64,000 nt of DNA from Algoriphagus kandeliae. Lineage in GTDB: Bacteria; Bacteroidota; Bacteroidia; Cytophagales; Cyclobacteriaceae. The stretch is taken from contig NZ_SPSB01000003.1 in assembly GCF_004571135.1 (NCBI RefSeq), positions 558,001-622,000 of the forward strand. Reading direction: 5' to 3'. Below the pieces are notes generated by a model. It saw only the letters and a list, made by a program, of their open reading frames with translations, was not told where the DNA came from and searched no databases. Positions 1 to 8,741 of the stretch are shown here, one piece after another. Numbering within the stretch: position 1 is the first letter of the stretch; each line of letters starts with the position of its first letter. The position numbers were made by a program, and so were the translations under genes.

Positions 1-119
1 GACAGACGATCAATGCAATTGAAAAGCAAAAATTTGATCCAAGTTTGCCAACGGCCTTTAAAATGGCCAAACTCTTTGGCCTGCCGATCGAGTCTATCTT
101 TCAGTTTGAAGAAAAATAA
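1..119 (+). CDS. XRE-family HTH regulator, C-terminal fragment
   Basis: Only the last 39 codons are in the window; the start lies upstream. The peptide begins QTINAIEK and contains PSLPTAFKMAKLFGLPIESIF before EEK and a TAA stop. This is the recognition helix and last helices of the short (about 65-70 residue) XRE/Cro-type regulators that read TRQTINAIE. Such proteins bind DNA as dimers. The downstream genes are on the other strand, so its target cannot be inferred. Family assignment is good; the specific role is unknown. Confidence 0.75.
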   Translation, partial: QTINAIEKQKFDPSLPTAFKMAKLFGLPIESIFQFEEK

Positions 120-130
120 TTACTCGTCTC

Positions 131-1777
131 CTAATTCATCCGCAATAGCGAAACATAGAAATTAGGATTAATCTCTAAATTCTGTCCTTTTAATCCGGTT
201 TGTTCCTGCCAATCAGTGGTAGGATAAAGCCGGATTTTTTTATCTCCAACTGTGACATCCACCGGCATATCAAAGGAGGAAATACAGTTCATCCAGCGGT
301 AATGCAGGGTATTATCTCTTGAAAAATAGTATTCCAAAGTTGGGATGCTAGTCTCCCGAAGATACTGATCAAAGAAGGGCTTCAAATCAATTCCAGCTTG
401 CTGAGAAATATAATTTTCAACTTGTCGAGTTGATACTGTCTGATGATAAAACTCTTTGTTTAGACCTCGCAAAATGGATCTCCATTTTTCATCATCCTGA
501 ATTATTTCCCGAAGAGTCTTGAGCATATTCCCACCCTTGTAGTACATATCCCCGGAACCTCGACTATTTACTCCGTAAGTTCCAATGATGGGGCGATCAT
601 TTTGAATACGGGCTCTTGTTCCCCGAACATATTCCTGCCCGGCTTCTTTACCATAGAAATACTCCAAAAATAGACTTTCAGAATAATTCGTAAAGCTTTC
701 ATGAATCCACATATCGGCCACATCGCGGTAGGTGATATTATTGGCAAACCACTCATGTCCTGACTCATGAATAATGATAAAATCAAACTTCATTCCCCAG
801 CCTGTCCCGCTCAAATCTGTTCCTCGATAGCCATTTTGATAACCATTGCCATAGGTCACCGAACTTTGATGCTCCATTCCTAAATAGGGAGCTTCCACCA
901 GCTTGAATCCATCTTCATAAAATGGATAAGGACCAAACCAATGCTCAAAAGCCTCAATCATTCTTCGAGCATCCTGAAACTGCTTTTCAGCCTTTTTTAG
1001 GTTTTCCCGAAGCACATAATAATCCATGGTCAAAGTTCCCTTCTCCCCTTCATATTCCTCACCGAAATGAACATAATCCCCGATGTTGATATTCACTCCG
1101 TAGTCATTGATAGGATTGGAAACAAACCAGTGAAAAGTTCTAGTATCAGAATTTTCTTCAATCCCTCGAAGTCGACCATTGGACACATCCATTAAGTCCT
1201 TGGGAACGGTAACAGAAATCAGCATGCTATCTACTTCATCAGCAGGATGATCTTTACTTGGCCACCAAATACTGGAACCTATGCCCTGATTGGAGGAGGC
1301 GATAAATTGCTTTCCATTGGAATCCTTGGTCCAGGTAATCCCTCCATCCCAAGGTGGACGAATTGCTTCTTTGGGCTGACCTTCGTATTGGATTTCTATT
1401 TCTTGGAATTCACCTGGCTTTTGTTCTTTTTTCAAAGAAATAAAATGCGCTGCACCATCTCGCTCAAAAGAAAGCTGTTCACCATCCTGCATTACTGAAG
1501 TAATCTCAAGAGGTTCTTGAAGGTCAATCTGCAGTACTTTTCCGGCTTCTTTGACTTTGTATCTGACCAGGTTCTTTCCTTGGATGGATTTACTTTCGGG
1601 AAAAACCTCCACAGACAAGTGATAATAATTCAAATCCCACCAAGCCCGCTCAGGAGTGATACTTCCTCGAAGCGTATCGGCCCGGGTAAAATTTTCCTGT
1701 GAAAAAACTTCATTTGTTGTCACTAGAAAGAAAACAACCAAGCAGCTTAAAATCGCCTTTTTTATCCCTACCAGCAT
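131..1777 (-). CDS. M1-family metallo-aminopeptidase, short form, secreted
   Basis: A 548-residue zinc aminopeptidase that removes N-terminal residues from peptides, probably in the periplasm or at the surface. A signal peptide ends near residue 27 (VFSQ). The N-terminal beta domain is followed by a GMEHQ exopeptidase-type motif near residue 300 and the zinc site HESGH at 337-341, with the third ligand E360 in WIHES, which is the exact HExxH-x18-E spacing of M1. It stops soon after the catalytic domain, so the C-terminal helical domain of classical 850-residue M1 enzymes is absent. It follows the DPP-IV gene on the same strand; together they could finish extracellular peptide breakdown. The 68-bp gap between them is mostly a 7-bp tandem repeat ending 3 bp before this ATG. 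Confidence 0.9.
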   Translation of the reverse strand: MLVGIKKAILSCLVVFFLVTTNEVFSQENFTRADTLRGSITPERAWWDLNYYHLSVEVFPESKSIQGKNLVRYKVKEAGKVLQIDLQEPLEITSVMQDGEQLSFERDGAAHFISLKKEQKPGEFQEIEIQYEGQPKEAIRPPWDGGITWTKDSNGKQFIASSNQGIGSSIWWPSKDHPADEVDSMLISVTVPKDLMDVSNGRLRGIEENSDTRTFHWFVSNPINDYGVNINIGDYVHFGEEYEGEKGTLTMDYYVLRENLKKAEKQFQDARRMIEAFEHWFGPYPFYEDGFKLVEAPYLGMEHQSSVTYGNGYQNGYRGTDLSGTGWGMKFDFIIIHESGHEWFANNITYRDVADMWIHESFTNYSESLFLEYFYGKEAGQEYVRGTRARIQNDRPIIGTYGVNSRGSGDMYYKGGNMLKTLREIIQDDEKWRSILRGLNKEFYHQTVSTRQVENYISQQAGIDLKPFFDQYLRETSIPTLEYYFSRDNTLHYRWMNCISSFDMPVDVTVGDKKIRLYPTTDWQEQTGLKGQNLEINPNFYVSLLRMN

Positions 1778-1780
1778 AAA

Positions 1781-1836
1781 TAATTCCTAATTCCTAATTC
1801 CTAATTCCTAATTCCTAATTCCTAATTCCTAATTCC
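1781..1836. repeat. 7-bp tandem repeat, 8 perfect copies
   Basis: Eight uninterrupted copies of TAATTCC (GGAATTA on the minus strand) fill most of the gap between the DPP-IV stop and the aminopeptidase start. The last copy ends 3 bp before the minus-strand ATG, so the mRNA leader would be a run of AGGAATT units, any of which could serve as a weak ribosome contact. Perfect short arrays of this kind change copy number by slipped-strand replication; an effect on expression is an inference. Confidence 0.95.
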
Positions 1837-1845
1837 TAAATAAAA

Positions 1846-4038
1846 TTATTTCGCACCCGGAGGACAATGCTTTTTCAAATAATCGGTGTACAATTTTCGT
1901 AAATGCATATTGGTTCCTTCTCCTTCAGAAATCGAATGAGATCGGTTTGGATATGGCATAAATTGGAAAAGTTTTCCGTGCTTAATCAGCTCATTGACAA
2001 GCATATCTGCGTTGGCGTAATGCACATTATCATCTGTCGTACCATGAATATATAGCAGGTTTCCTTGTAGATTTTTTGCGTGTGTAATCGGTGAACCTGC
2101 AATGAAATCTTCCAGGTTTTCCTGAGGCAAACCCATATATCGTTCCTGATAGATATTGTCATAGGTCAGCTGATTGGCAACGGCTGCAATAGAGATTCCA
2201 GTCTTATAAATTTCAGGAAATTGGAAAAGTAAATTCAAGGTCGCTGAACCTCCCCCGGACCATCCCCAAACAGCCACTCTATCAGGATCTACAAAGTCCC
2301 ATTCCAAAATTTGCTTTGCTGCCTCAGCTTGGTCTGAAATATTCAATCGACCGATTTTTCGATAAATGCTTTTTCTCCAAGCCCGTCCTTTTGGAGCTGG
2401 AGTTCCACGATTATCAATTGAAACATAGATATAGCCATCTTCCGCCATATCGCCCTCATACAATCTATTTCTTCCAACCCCGTAGGTGTCTTTCACATTC
2501 GCTCCCCAAGGTTCGGTGTAGACATAGAACACCACTGGGTACTTTTTGCTGGGATCAAAATCATTCGGCTTGACCATCCAGCCGTCCATTTCGGCTCCAT
2601 CAGCGGTTTTGACTTTGAAAAACTCAAGCTGACTTTCTCGTTGATTTGCAGAGAGATTTTTCTCGATACTTCGGGAAGGGTCCAAAGGTTGGTGATTTGG
2701 CAAACTAATCCACTCCGAAGATGGTCTTGTAAAATGGTTTTGGAATTGGTGAAAGGCATACATCCCAGAAGGAGAAATTTCATAATTGTGCGTTCCTTTC
2801 AAATCAGAAGGAGAAAGCAATTCTGCCTCGCCTTTGCCATCTATACTAGTAGAATACAGGTATTTTTGAGTAGCATTTTCAGGAGAAGCATGGAAGTAGA
2901 TTCGGTTTCCTTTTTCATCGAAATGAAGCAAATTGATTACATCATAGTCACCTGTTGTAATCTCAGTTGACTTTCCATCCAAACCAATTCTGTAAAGGTG
3001 TCGCCATCCGTCTTTTTCACTAAACCACAAAAACTCCTTCCCATCGTTGATCCATTTTAACTCATGTCTATACGTTAAGGCGTAAACATTTTCCCAGTTG
3101 GAAAGAACATCAATCCAAGCTTCATCCTGCTCTTCGAAAATGACTTTTGCCAGATTGTTTGGCACATCTACAGCATAAATTTTAGAGTGATTTTGCTTCC
3201 GGTTCAGTTGCTGAACTAAGAGTAAATCCGGGTTATTCCATTCCATTCGCGGCAAATAATGTTGCTGCGGGTCTCCGGGAATGTTGAGCCAAGTAATTCC
3301 TTTATCATTTAGATCAATCACCCCGATTTTTGCAGGAGAAGGAGACTGACCCACTTTCGGATATTCCACAGGAATGATCTGTGAGTAGACTGAATCAATA
3401 TTATTGATCATGTAGAAATCGCGAATCTGATTGGCATCGATTTGCCAAAAGGAAATTTTCTCTCCATCTGGGCTCCATTGAAAACCATCTCGACAGGCAA
3501 ACTCTTCCTCATATGCCCAATCAAATGTTCCATTGATCAATTTCCGATTTCCATCATGCGTCAATTGCGTTATTTCCCCTGTAGCCAAATTCTCCACATA
3601 AAGATTAAACTCACTTACATAAGCGATTCGAGTAACATCAGGGGAAAGCTTCGCAAAGCGCAAAGAAGACTCAGGAAGCCCCTTCCCTGCTTGCTGTAAT
3701 TTCTTGGTTTCCAAATCCAAGACCCAATAATCTCCTTGGGTGTCTAATCTCCAAACCCGCTTCGTATTGGTATAAATCAACACTTTCTTTCCATCCTCAG
3801 AAAAAGAAAAATCCCGAATCGTCAGAGTCGAATTATCTGGAGTTTGAAGCCACTCCGAAGGAACAAAAGTTGAAGGTGAGTTTTCAGGAAGACTGAATTT
3901 GAGAATACTGTTTTTCTCAGCGATGAAATAAGAATTCCCATCTTCGGACCAATGCCTTGTTTGGGCATTAGAAATTTGAGCCAGAAAACAAACCTGTACA
4001 AAAAGGAAAATGTATCGGAGTAGGGCTAATTTTTTCAT
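1846..4038 (-). CDS. Dipeptidyl peptidase IV (S9B family), secreted
   Basis: A 730-residue serine exopeptidase that removes Xaa-Pro dipeptides from peptide N-termini in the periplasm. A signal peptide runs to about residue 25 (ISNAQ). The N-terminal beta-propeller (about 30-470) carries the double-Glu anchor DWAYEEEF, which holds the substrate amino group in DPP-IV enzymes. The C-terminal alpha/beta-hydrolase domain has the nucleophile S594 in GWSGGG, D669 in HGTTDDNVH and H701 in NRSHS, a complete S9 triad. DPP-IV proteins more often read GWSYGG; the Gly is unusual but compatible with G-x-S-x-G. Length is normal. It is followed by the M1 aminopeptidase gene, a sensible partner for proline-containing peptides. 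Confidence 0.93.
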   Translation of the reverse strand: MKKLALLRYIFLFVQVCFLAQISNAQTRHWSEDGNSYFIAEKNSILKFSLPENSPSTFVPSEWLQTPDNSTLTIRDFSFSEDGKKVLIYTNTKRVWRLDTQGDYWVLDLETKKLQQAGKGLPESSLRFAKLSPDVTRIAYVSEFNLYVENLATGEITQLTHDGNRKLINGTFDWAYEEEFACRDGFQWSPDGEKISFWQIDANQIRDFYMINNIDSVYSQIIPVEYPKVGQSPSPAKIGVIDLNDKGITWLNIPGDPQQHYLPRMEWNNPDLLLVQQLNRKQNHSKIYAVDVPNNLAKVIFEEQDEAWIDVLSNWENVYALTYRHELKWINDGKEFLWFSEKDGWRHLYRIGLDGKSTEITTGDYDVINLLHFDEKGNRIYFHASPENATQKYLYSTSIDGKGEAELLSPSDLKGTHNYEISPSGMYAFHQFQNHFTRPSSEWISLPNHQPLDPSRSIEKNLSANQRESQLEFFKVKTADGAEMDGWMVKPNDFDPSKKYPVVFYVYTEPWGANVKDTYGVGRNRLYEGDMAEDGYIYVSIDNRGTPAPKGRAWRKSIYRKIGRLNISDQAEAAKQILEWDFVDPDRVAVWGWSGGGSATLNLLFQFPEIYKTGISIAAVANQLTYDNIYQERYMGLPQENLEDFIAGSPITHAKNLQGNLLYIHGTTDDNVHYANADMLVNELIKHGKLFQFMPYPNRSHSISEGEGTNMHLRKLYTDYLKKHCPPGAK

Positions 4039-4217
4039 AAGGGATAAATTCGTCTAATTATCAAATCTATAAATCATTCGAGATCTTCGATAAAATCATT
4101 CAAAAAAGATACGAATTCAAGTCATTGATTTTCGAAAAATTCAAAAAACTGATTTTGAAAGATTTACCAATTTCCCCCTTTCATCAAAAAAATAATATTG
4201 AATTATCCTTTTACTGA

Positions 4218-4242
4218 CCGATCCTTTAATTTCAATGATCGG
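4218..4242. promoter_or_regulatory. Inverted repeat before the aminotransferase gene
   Basis: CCGATC (4218-4223) and GATCGG (4237-4242) form a perfect inverted repeat with a 13-bp spacer, 14 bp upstream of the ATG at 4257. It sits in the 218-bp region between divergent genes. It could be an operator or a leader hairpin; no matching regulator is identifiable here. Confidence 0.35.
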
Positions 4243-4256
4243 CTTATCATTTAATC

Positions 4257-5573
4257 ATGTCAAACTTATCATTCCTATCTAAAAAAGGGGCTGCTGCTTC
4301 CAAAAGCCCCATGCGAATAGATCTTGAAATATATTACGAGGCGATGGAAAATTTATACCATCCCGAAACCAATCCAAGCGGGGCCTTGCCTATGAATGTG
4401 GCAGAAAACCACTTGTGTTGGGAAATGCTTCGAGATAGGATTCAAAAAGTAACCCGAGAAAATACTATCCCCGAATGGGTAGCAAGCTATACAGACCCTG
4501 CAGGTGCGCCAAGTTTTAGGGAAGCGACTGCCGAATTTTTATCCAAGTTTTTGATGCATGTTCCTGTCAACCCAGATAGTTTGGCCTTTTCAGGAGGTGC
4601 TACTTCTACAATCGAGATGACTAGTTTTCTGTTGGCCAATCCAGGCGACACTGCGGTCATTCCAGCTCCTAGCTATCCGGTGTATTCAGGTGATATCGGT
4701 ACCTTACCCGAAGTAAAGCGATTCGATCTTCAGGTTCCTTCAAAACCAATAAATTCAGAATATCAATTTGACCTGCAACTCTTACAAGAAGCCAAGGAAA
4801 AAATAGAAGCGAACGGAAGTAATTTCCGAATGTTGATTTTGACCCAACCTGATAATCCCACTGGAAGAATTTATTCGGAAAGTTTACTGAGAAAAATCGC
4901 TGATTGGTGTATTCAAAATCAAATTCATTTGATTGTAAATGAGATCTATGGTCTATCCCAATTGGATATTCAAAATCCAAATCTTAAGGCATTCTATCCT
5001 CAAGCTTCTCCTTTCGTTTCATTTGGAAAAATTATGTCTGAATATCAAAGCCCATTTCTTCATTTTTGGTATTCCTTTTCCAAAGATTTTGGGATTTCCG
5101 GATTTCGAATTGGTTTGCTCCATTCTCATAATGAAGATTTAATTCAAGCTTATCGGAATGCTGGTTTGGGGCATTCCATCTCCAATTATACCCAATGGGT
5201 GATTCAGGAGGTTTTGCTTGATCATGGTTTTCTAAAGACCTTTTTCGAAAGCTTTCAGCAAAAGCTGACAGAGTCTTATTTAATCGTAACCCAGACTCTG
5301 AAAAAACTCAACATCCCCTTCAACCCCTCCCGAGGAAGTCTGTTTGTTTGGATGGATTTATCAGAATTCTTGGAAGAGAAAAGTTTAAAAGGAGAAGAAA
5401 AACTTTGGCTTGAGATCTACGAGAAAACCGGAATCCTGATTACTCCAACCAATGGATTTGGTCATTCTGAAAAAGGTTGGTATCGGATTGTTATCACGAG
5501 TTTGAGCCATGAGGAATTGAAAGTCGCGATGAAGAGATTGAGTGATTTTATTCAAATAAAAAGAAAGGGATAA
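4257..5573 (+). CDS. PLP-dependent aminotransferase, class I/II
   Basis: A 438-residue cytoplasmic fold-type I enzyme that moves amino groups between amino acids and 2-oxo acids. Visible features are the N-terminal substrate segment, TQPDNPTGRIYS near 200, the Schiff-base lysine K276 in SFSKDFGISGFRIG, and the following Arg that contacts the PLP phosphate. The layout resembles the aspartate/tyrosine aminotransferase and ACC-synthase-like group; substrate is not determinable. No signal peptide. The stop overlaps the start of the next gene by 1 bp (TAATG), so the two are probably translationally coupled. The ATG at 4257 is the only good start in the short leader. Confidence 0.85.
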   Translation: MSNLSFLSKKGAAASKSPMRIDLEIYYEAMENLYHPETNPSGALPMNVAENHLCWEMLRDRIQKVTRENTIPEWVASYTDPAGAPSFREATAEFLSKFLMHVPVNPDSLAFSGGATSTIEMTSFLLANPGDTAVIPAPSYPVYSGDIGTLPEVKRFDLQVPSKPINSEYQFDLQLLQEAKEKIEANGSNFRMLILTQPDNPTGRIYSESLLRKIADWCIQNQIHLIVNEIYGLSQLDIQNPNLKAFYPQASPFVSFGKIMSEYQSPFLHFWYSFSKDFGISGFRIGLLHSHNEDLIQAYRNAGLGHSISNYTQWVIQEVLLDHGFLKTFFESFQQKLTESYLIVTQTLKKLNIPFNPSRGSLFVWMDLSEFLEEKSLKGEEKLWLEIYEKTGILITPTNGFGHSEKGWYRIVITSLSHEELKVAMKRLSDFIQIKRKG

Positions 5574-6649
5574 TGAAAAAGCTTTGGTTAATCATAGGCT
5601 TGATTCTCAGCCTTTCCTTCCGCGGAAATGGTCAAGGATTTCAAGAAATTCTGGAAGGAGAAATTCAAGATAATATGCCGGGGATCTCCTTCAGTATTTT
5701 ATCGGAAGATGGGAAAATTTCTTGGTCCGGGGCTGCCGGGCTTACCGATAAAGAAACAAAAAAACCACTCAGCAGTGAGCATACATTTCGAATCGCTTCG
5801 GTTACCAAAACTTTTGTGGCAGCTAGTATACTTCGACTGATGGAAATGGATTCCCTCCAATTGGAGGATCTTCTTGCCAGTCATATCAGTGAAGAACATA
5901 CCAGAATTTTATCCGAAGACTATCCCATGAATCAAATTACAATTCGGCAGGTTTTGAGACATGCTGCTGGATTTTTTGATCATACGAATGCCCCTGAATT
6001 TTTTGATACTGTTTTAAAAGATCCCAAACATGAATGGACTCGAACCGAACAAATTCAATTAGGTGTTGAGAAAGGGGAACCAATTGGTCCTCCCGGAGAG
6101 CAGTTCAGCTATTCAGATACAGGCTATATTCTTTTGGGAGAAATTATTGAAAAGTACACGCAAAAAGATTTAGATGAAGGAATTAAGGTGTTATTAGGCT
6201 TGGAAAAACTACAATTATTCCGAACTGATTTTGAACGAAAGGACCCAACAACAGACTCGCTCCGTATTCATCAGTATTTACAAGGAATGGACACCTATGG
6301 TTTTAGCCCTACCATGGACTATTATGGAGGGGGAGGTTTTCTTTCAACTACACCCGAACTGATAGCTTTTTTCAAAGCTCTTTTCAACAATCAAATCTTT
6401 GATAATCCAAAAACACTGGAAATTATGCTTGAGCCGGTGGAATATGAAAAACCTGCAAGAATGGATTACCAAATGGGGATGTATCGGGTAAAAATCAATG
6501 GAATGATGGCCTATACCCATACCGGTTTTTGGGGAACTCAAGTTCTGTACATTCCTGAAAAAGATTTGTACATGGCAGCTAATTATTCCCAAGTTTGGAG
6601 AGGAGGTGCTGTCGCACCGGTTTTCTCAAAAATCTTAGATGCACTTTGA
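5573..6649 (+). CDS. Serine beta-lactamase-like hydrolase (S12/class C fold), secreted
   Basis: A 358-residue penicillin-binding-protein-like serine hydrolase. A signal peptide ends near residue 20 (GNGQ). All three active-site boxes are visible: S76-V-T-K79, Y180-S-D182 and H316-T-G318. Members cleave D-amino-acid peptides, esters or beta-lactams; sequence alone does not say which. HTG instead of KTG is common in esterase- and peptidase-like members. It is coupled to the aminotransferase by a 1-bp overlap. Resistance function should not be assumed. Confidence 0.85.
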   Translation: MKKLWLIIGLILSLSFRGNGQGFQEILEGEIQDNMPGISFSILSEDGKISWSGAAGLTDKETKKPLSSEHTFRIASVTKTFVAASILRLMEMDSLQLEDLLASHISEEHTRILSEDYPMNQITIRQVLRHAAGFFDHTNAPEFFDTVLKDPKHEWTRTEQIQLGVEKGEPIGPPGEQFSYSDTGYILLGEIIEKYTQKDLDEGIKVLLGLEKLQLFRTDFERKDPTTDSLRIHQYLQGMDTYGFSPTMDYYGGGGFLSTTPELIAFFKALFNNQIFDNPKTLEIMLEPVEYEKPARMDYQMGMYRVKINGMMAYTHTGFWGTQVLYIPEKDLYMAANYSQVWRGGAVAPVFSKILDAL

Positions 6650-6676
6650 ATTCTCAATTGATTGCTAATCTAAAAA

Positions 6677-6696
6677 TCGAGCAATTCACTGCTCGA
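6677..6696. terminator. Hairpin after the S12 hydrolase gene
   Basis: TCGAGCA and TGCTCGA pair perfectly around a 6-nt loop, 28 bp after the stop codon. No T-run follows, so it may stabilise the 3' end or be part of the next regulatory region rather than a classical terminator. Confidence 0.4.
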
Positions 6697-6707
6697 AATC
6701 GGACATG

Positions 6708-6726
6708 ATTTTGTTTAAAACAAAAT
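6708..6726. promoter_or_regulatory. Perfect 19-bp palindrome before the 63-residue membrane protein gene
   Basis: ATTTTGTTT and AAACAAAAT flank a central A, giving a perfect odd palindrome 60 bp upstream of the ATG at 6786. Its placement and AT-rich dyad symmetry suit a dimeric repressor site. The regulator is unknown. Confidence 0.4.
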
Positions 6727-6785
6727 TCAAATTACACAAAATCAACCACTTATCAAGATGGCATTTATCTTGATTTGAAAATAGC

Positions 6786-6977
6786 ATGATCAATTTCCTA
6801 CTTTGGCTGATTCTGCTGGTTCTTTGCTGGCCAATCGCCATCATAGCATTAATCCTCTACCCTATCGTTTGGTTGATTTTACTTCCTTTTAGGCTACTAG
6901 GCTTAGCGGTGGATATCTCATTTGACCTAATAAGAAATATTTTCGCCCTTCCTTTCAGGATGCTGGGAGTGAAATAA
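6786..6977 (+). CDS. Small hydrophobic membrane protein, unknown function
   Basis: A 63-residue protein made almost entirely of apolar residues: one long segment (3-40) rich in Leu, Ile, Val and Trp that could form one or two membrane spans, then LLGLAVDISFDLIRNIFALPFRMLG, which looks like an amphipathic helix. No family function is recognised. It stands alone between convergent and divergent genes with a palindrome upstream, and its reading frame is clean with an ATG start. Confidence 0.6.
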   Translation: MINFLLWLILLVLCWPIAIIALILYPIVWLILLPFRLLGLAVDISFDLIRNIFALPFRMLGVK

Positions 6978-7009
6978 GCTTGATTTCTAAAATAAAGCTC
7001 AGAGAATAA

Positions 7010-7031
7010 CTCGCTTAGTCTTCTAAGCGAG
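7010..7031. terminator. Hairpin straddling the sulfatase stop codon
   Basis: CTCGCTTAG (7010-7018) and CTAAGCGAG (7023-7031) form a perfect 9-bp stem with a 4-nt loop. The minus-strand sulfatase stop codon lies inside it. It lies 32 bp after the plus-strand small membrane gene, so it can act on transcripts from both sides. T-runs are weak. Confidence 0.55.
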
Positions 7032-8715
7032 CCTCTATTTCTTTTCGCCTAGCTTTGATTTGCTCTACTCGCTCCTTATTGATCCCAAATACTTTTCCTT
7101 CTTCTGCATCTTCCAATAACTGGTCAATGTACTTCTGACTGAGCTCATTATTGTCTTTGTATTTGACACGGAGCTCTTCCAATCGCTTGTGCAAATCTTC
7201 CCGGATTTCAGCATAAGCAGGATCGTCATAGACATTTTTCAACTCCATCGGATCTTTTTTACGATCAATGAGTTCCCATTCATCCACTACATAGTAGTAA
7301 TGGATCAATTTGTACTCATCCGTCACGATCGCATAGTGGCGATTGACCATATGCTCGGCAGGGTACTCATAGTAGTGATAATAAACAGCATCACGGGTCC
7401 ACTCCTCTTCATTTCCAGTAAGAATCGGGATCATGCTCTCTCCTTGCATATCATTAGGAGCAGGAATTCCCGCAGCATCCAAAAATGTCTGAGCAAAATC
7501 TAGGTTTTGTACCAAAGCATCTGAACGGCTACCTGCTTCCACCCTTCCAGGCCAAGCCACTAAAAGCGGGGTTTTGAAGGATTCATCATAAACAAATCGC
7601 TTGTCGAACCAACCATGCTCTCCTAAATAAAAGCCTTGATCGGAGGTATAAACGATGATGGTATTTTCCATCATATCATTGGCTTCCAAATAATCCAATA
7701 GGCGACCGACATTTTCATCCACTGACTTAATTGTACCGAGGTAATCCTGCATGTATCGCTGATATTTCCAACGCATCAAATCTTCCTCGGTCATGCTCGG
7801 ATATTTTACTTTTAGCTCTTCTGCAATTTTGCCATATACCCGTTCAAAACTTTCCCTTTGCTCAGGAGTAAAGCGCTCAAAGGAATAATTAAACCGAGGC
7901 TTATCATACCCTATTTCCTCCAAGCCAATTTCATCCATCACCTCCGGAGAAATCTTATGATCTCCAGCCCAACTCATGTGATGAAGAATACTCATTTCAG
8001 CTTCTGCTGCTGGAGAAGTTCTTCCCGAATAATCATCAAACAATGTCGCTGGCTCAGGGAATGTTTTGTTGGTAAATTCCTCCAAGTGCCGCTCTGCCAT
8101 CAACCAAGATCGATGAGGGGCTTTATGTAGATAAAATAGCAAAAAGGGATCTTCTTTCTTTCGCTCATTTTGGAGCCAGTCAATGGTCATATCCGTGATG
8201 ATATCCGTCACATATCCCTCCACTTTAATATTCCCTTCATTTTTGGTGATAAAATCCGGATTGTAATAGGCTCCTTGACCAGGTAAGATCTTAAATTGAT
8301 CAAAGCCTTTTGGATTATTTCCAAAATGCAACTTTCCAAACATCGCCGTCTGATAACCTGCATCCTGAAAAAGTTGAGGAAAGGTCACATTGGTCGTATC
8401 AAAAGGAAAATGGTTATCGATTTTTCCATTGAGGTGACTGTGCTTTCCTGTTAAAATGGTGGCTCGACTAGGCGCACAGATGGAATTGGTTACTGATGCT
8501 TGAGTGAACAACATTCCCATTTTAGCAATCCGATCAATATTTGGAGTTTCAATCAAATGATCACTGTAGGCCGAAATAGCCTGATAAGCGTGATCGTCCG
8601 ACATGATGAAAATGATATTGGGTCGTTCTTGAGAAGTTTTTTGCTCCTCTGATTGGCAGGAAGTCAATAGTCCTACTCCCAGTAAAATTCCTAAGACAAC
8701 ATGCGAGTTTTTCAT
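7015..8715 (-). CDS. Sulfatase, N-acetylglucosamine-6-sulfatase-like lipoprotein (copy A)
   Basis: A 566-residue S1-type sulfatase hydrolysing sulfate esters from sugars, anchored as a lipoprotein (lipobox LLTSC, C20). The metal-binding start is NIIFIMSDDH; the residue to be matured to formylglycine is C80 in CAPSRATILTG. The pattern SICAPSRATILTGKHSH followed by NG matches the GlcNAc-6-O-sulfatase-like group (S1_11-type), an assignment from family memory. It follows its paralogue (copy B) by 26 bp and must be co-transcribed with it. N- and C-terminal parts are nearly identical to copy B; the stretch around residues 215-290 differs, suggesting different substrate subsites. No sulfatase maturase is in the window. 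Confidence 0.9.
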   Translation of the reverse strand: MKNSHVVLGILLGVGLLTSCQSEEQKTSQERPNIIFIMSDDHAYQAISAYSDHLIETPNIDRIAKMGMLFTQASVTNSICAPSRATILTGKHSHLNGKIDNHFPFDTTNVTFPQLFQDAGYQTAMFGKLHFGNNPKGFDQFKILPGQGAYYNPDFITKNEGNIKVEGYVTDIITDMTIDWLQNERKKEDPFLLFYLHKAPHRSWLMAERHLEEFTNKTFPEPATLFDDYSGRTSPAAEAEMSILHHMSWAGDHKISPEVMDEIGLEEIGYDKPRFNYSFERFTPEQRESFERVYGKIAEELKVKYPSMTEEDLMRWKYQRYMQDYLGTIKSVDENVGRLLDYLEANDMMENTIIVYTSDQGFYLGEHGWFDKRFVYDESFKTPLLVAWPGRVEAGSRSDALVQNLDFAQTFLDAAGIPAPNDMQGESMIPILTGNEEEWTRDAVYYHYYEYPAEHMVNRHYAIVTDEYKLIHYYYVVDEWELIDRKKDPMELKNVYDDPAYAEIREDLHKRLEELRVKYKDNNELSQKYIDQLLEDAEEGKVFGINKERVEQIKARRKEIEARLED

Positions 8716-8741
8716 AAGTCTAATTTGATCTTCCGAGCTTC

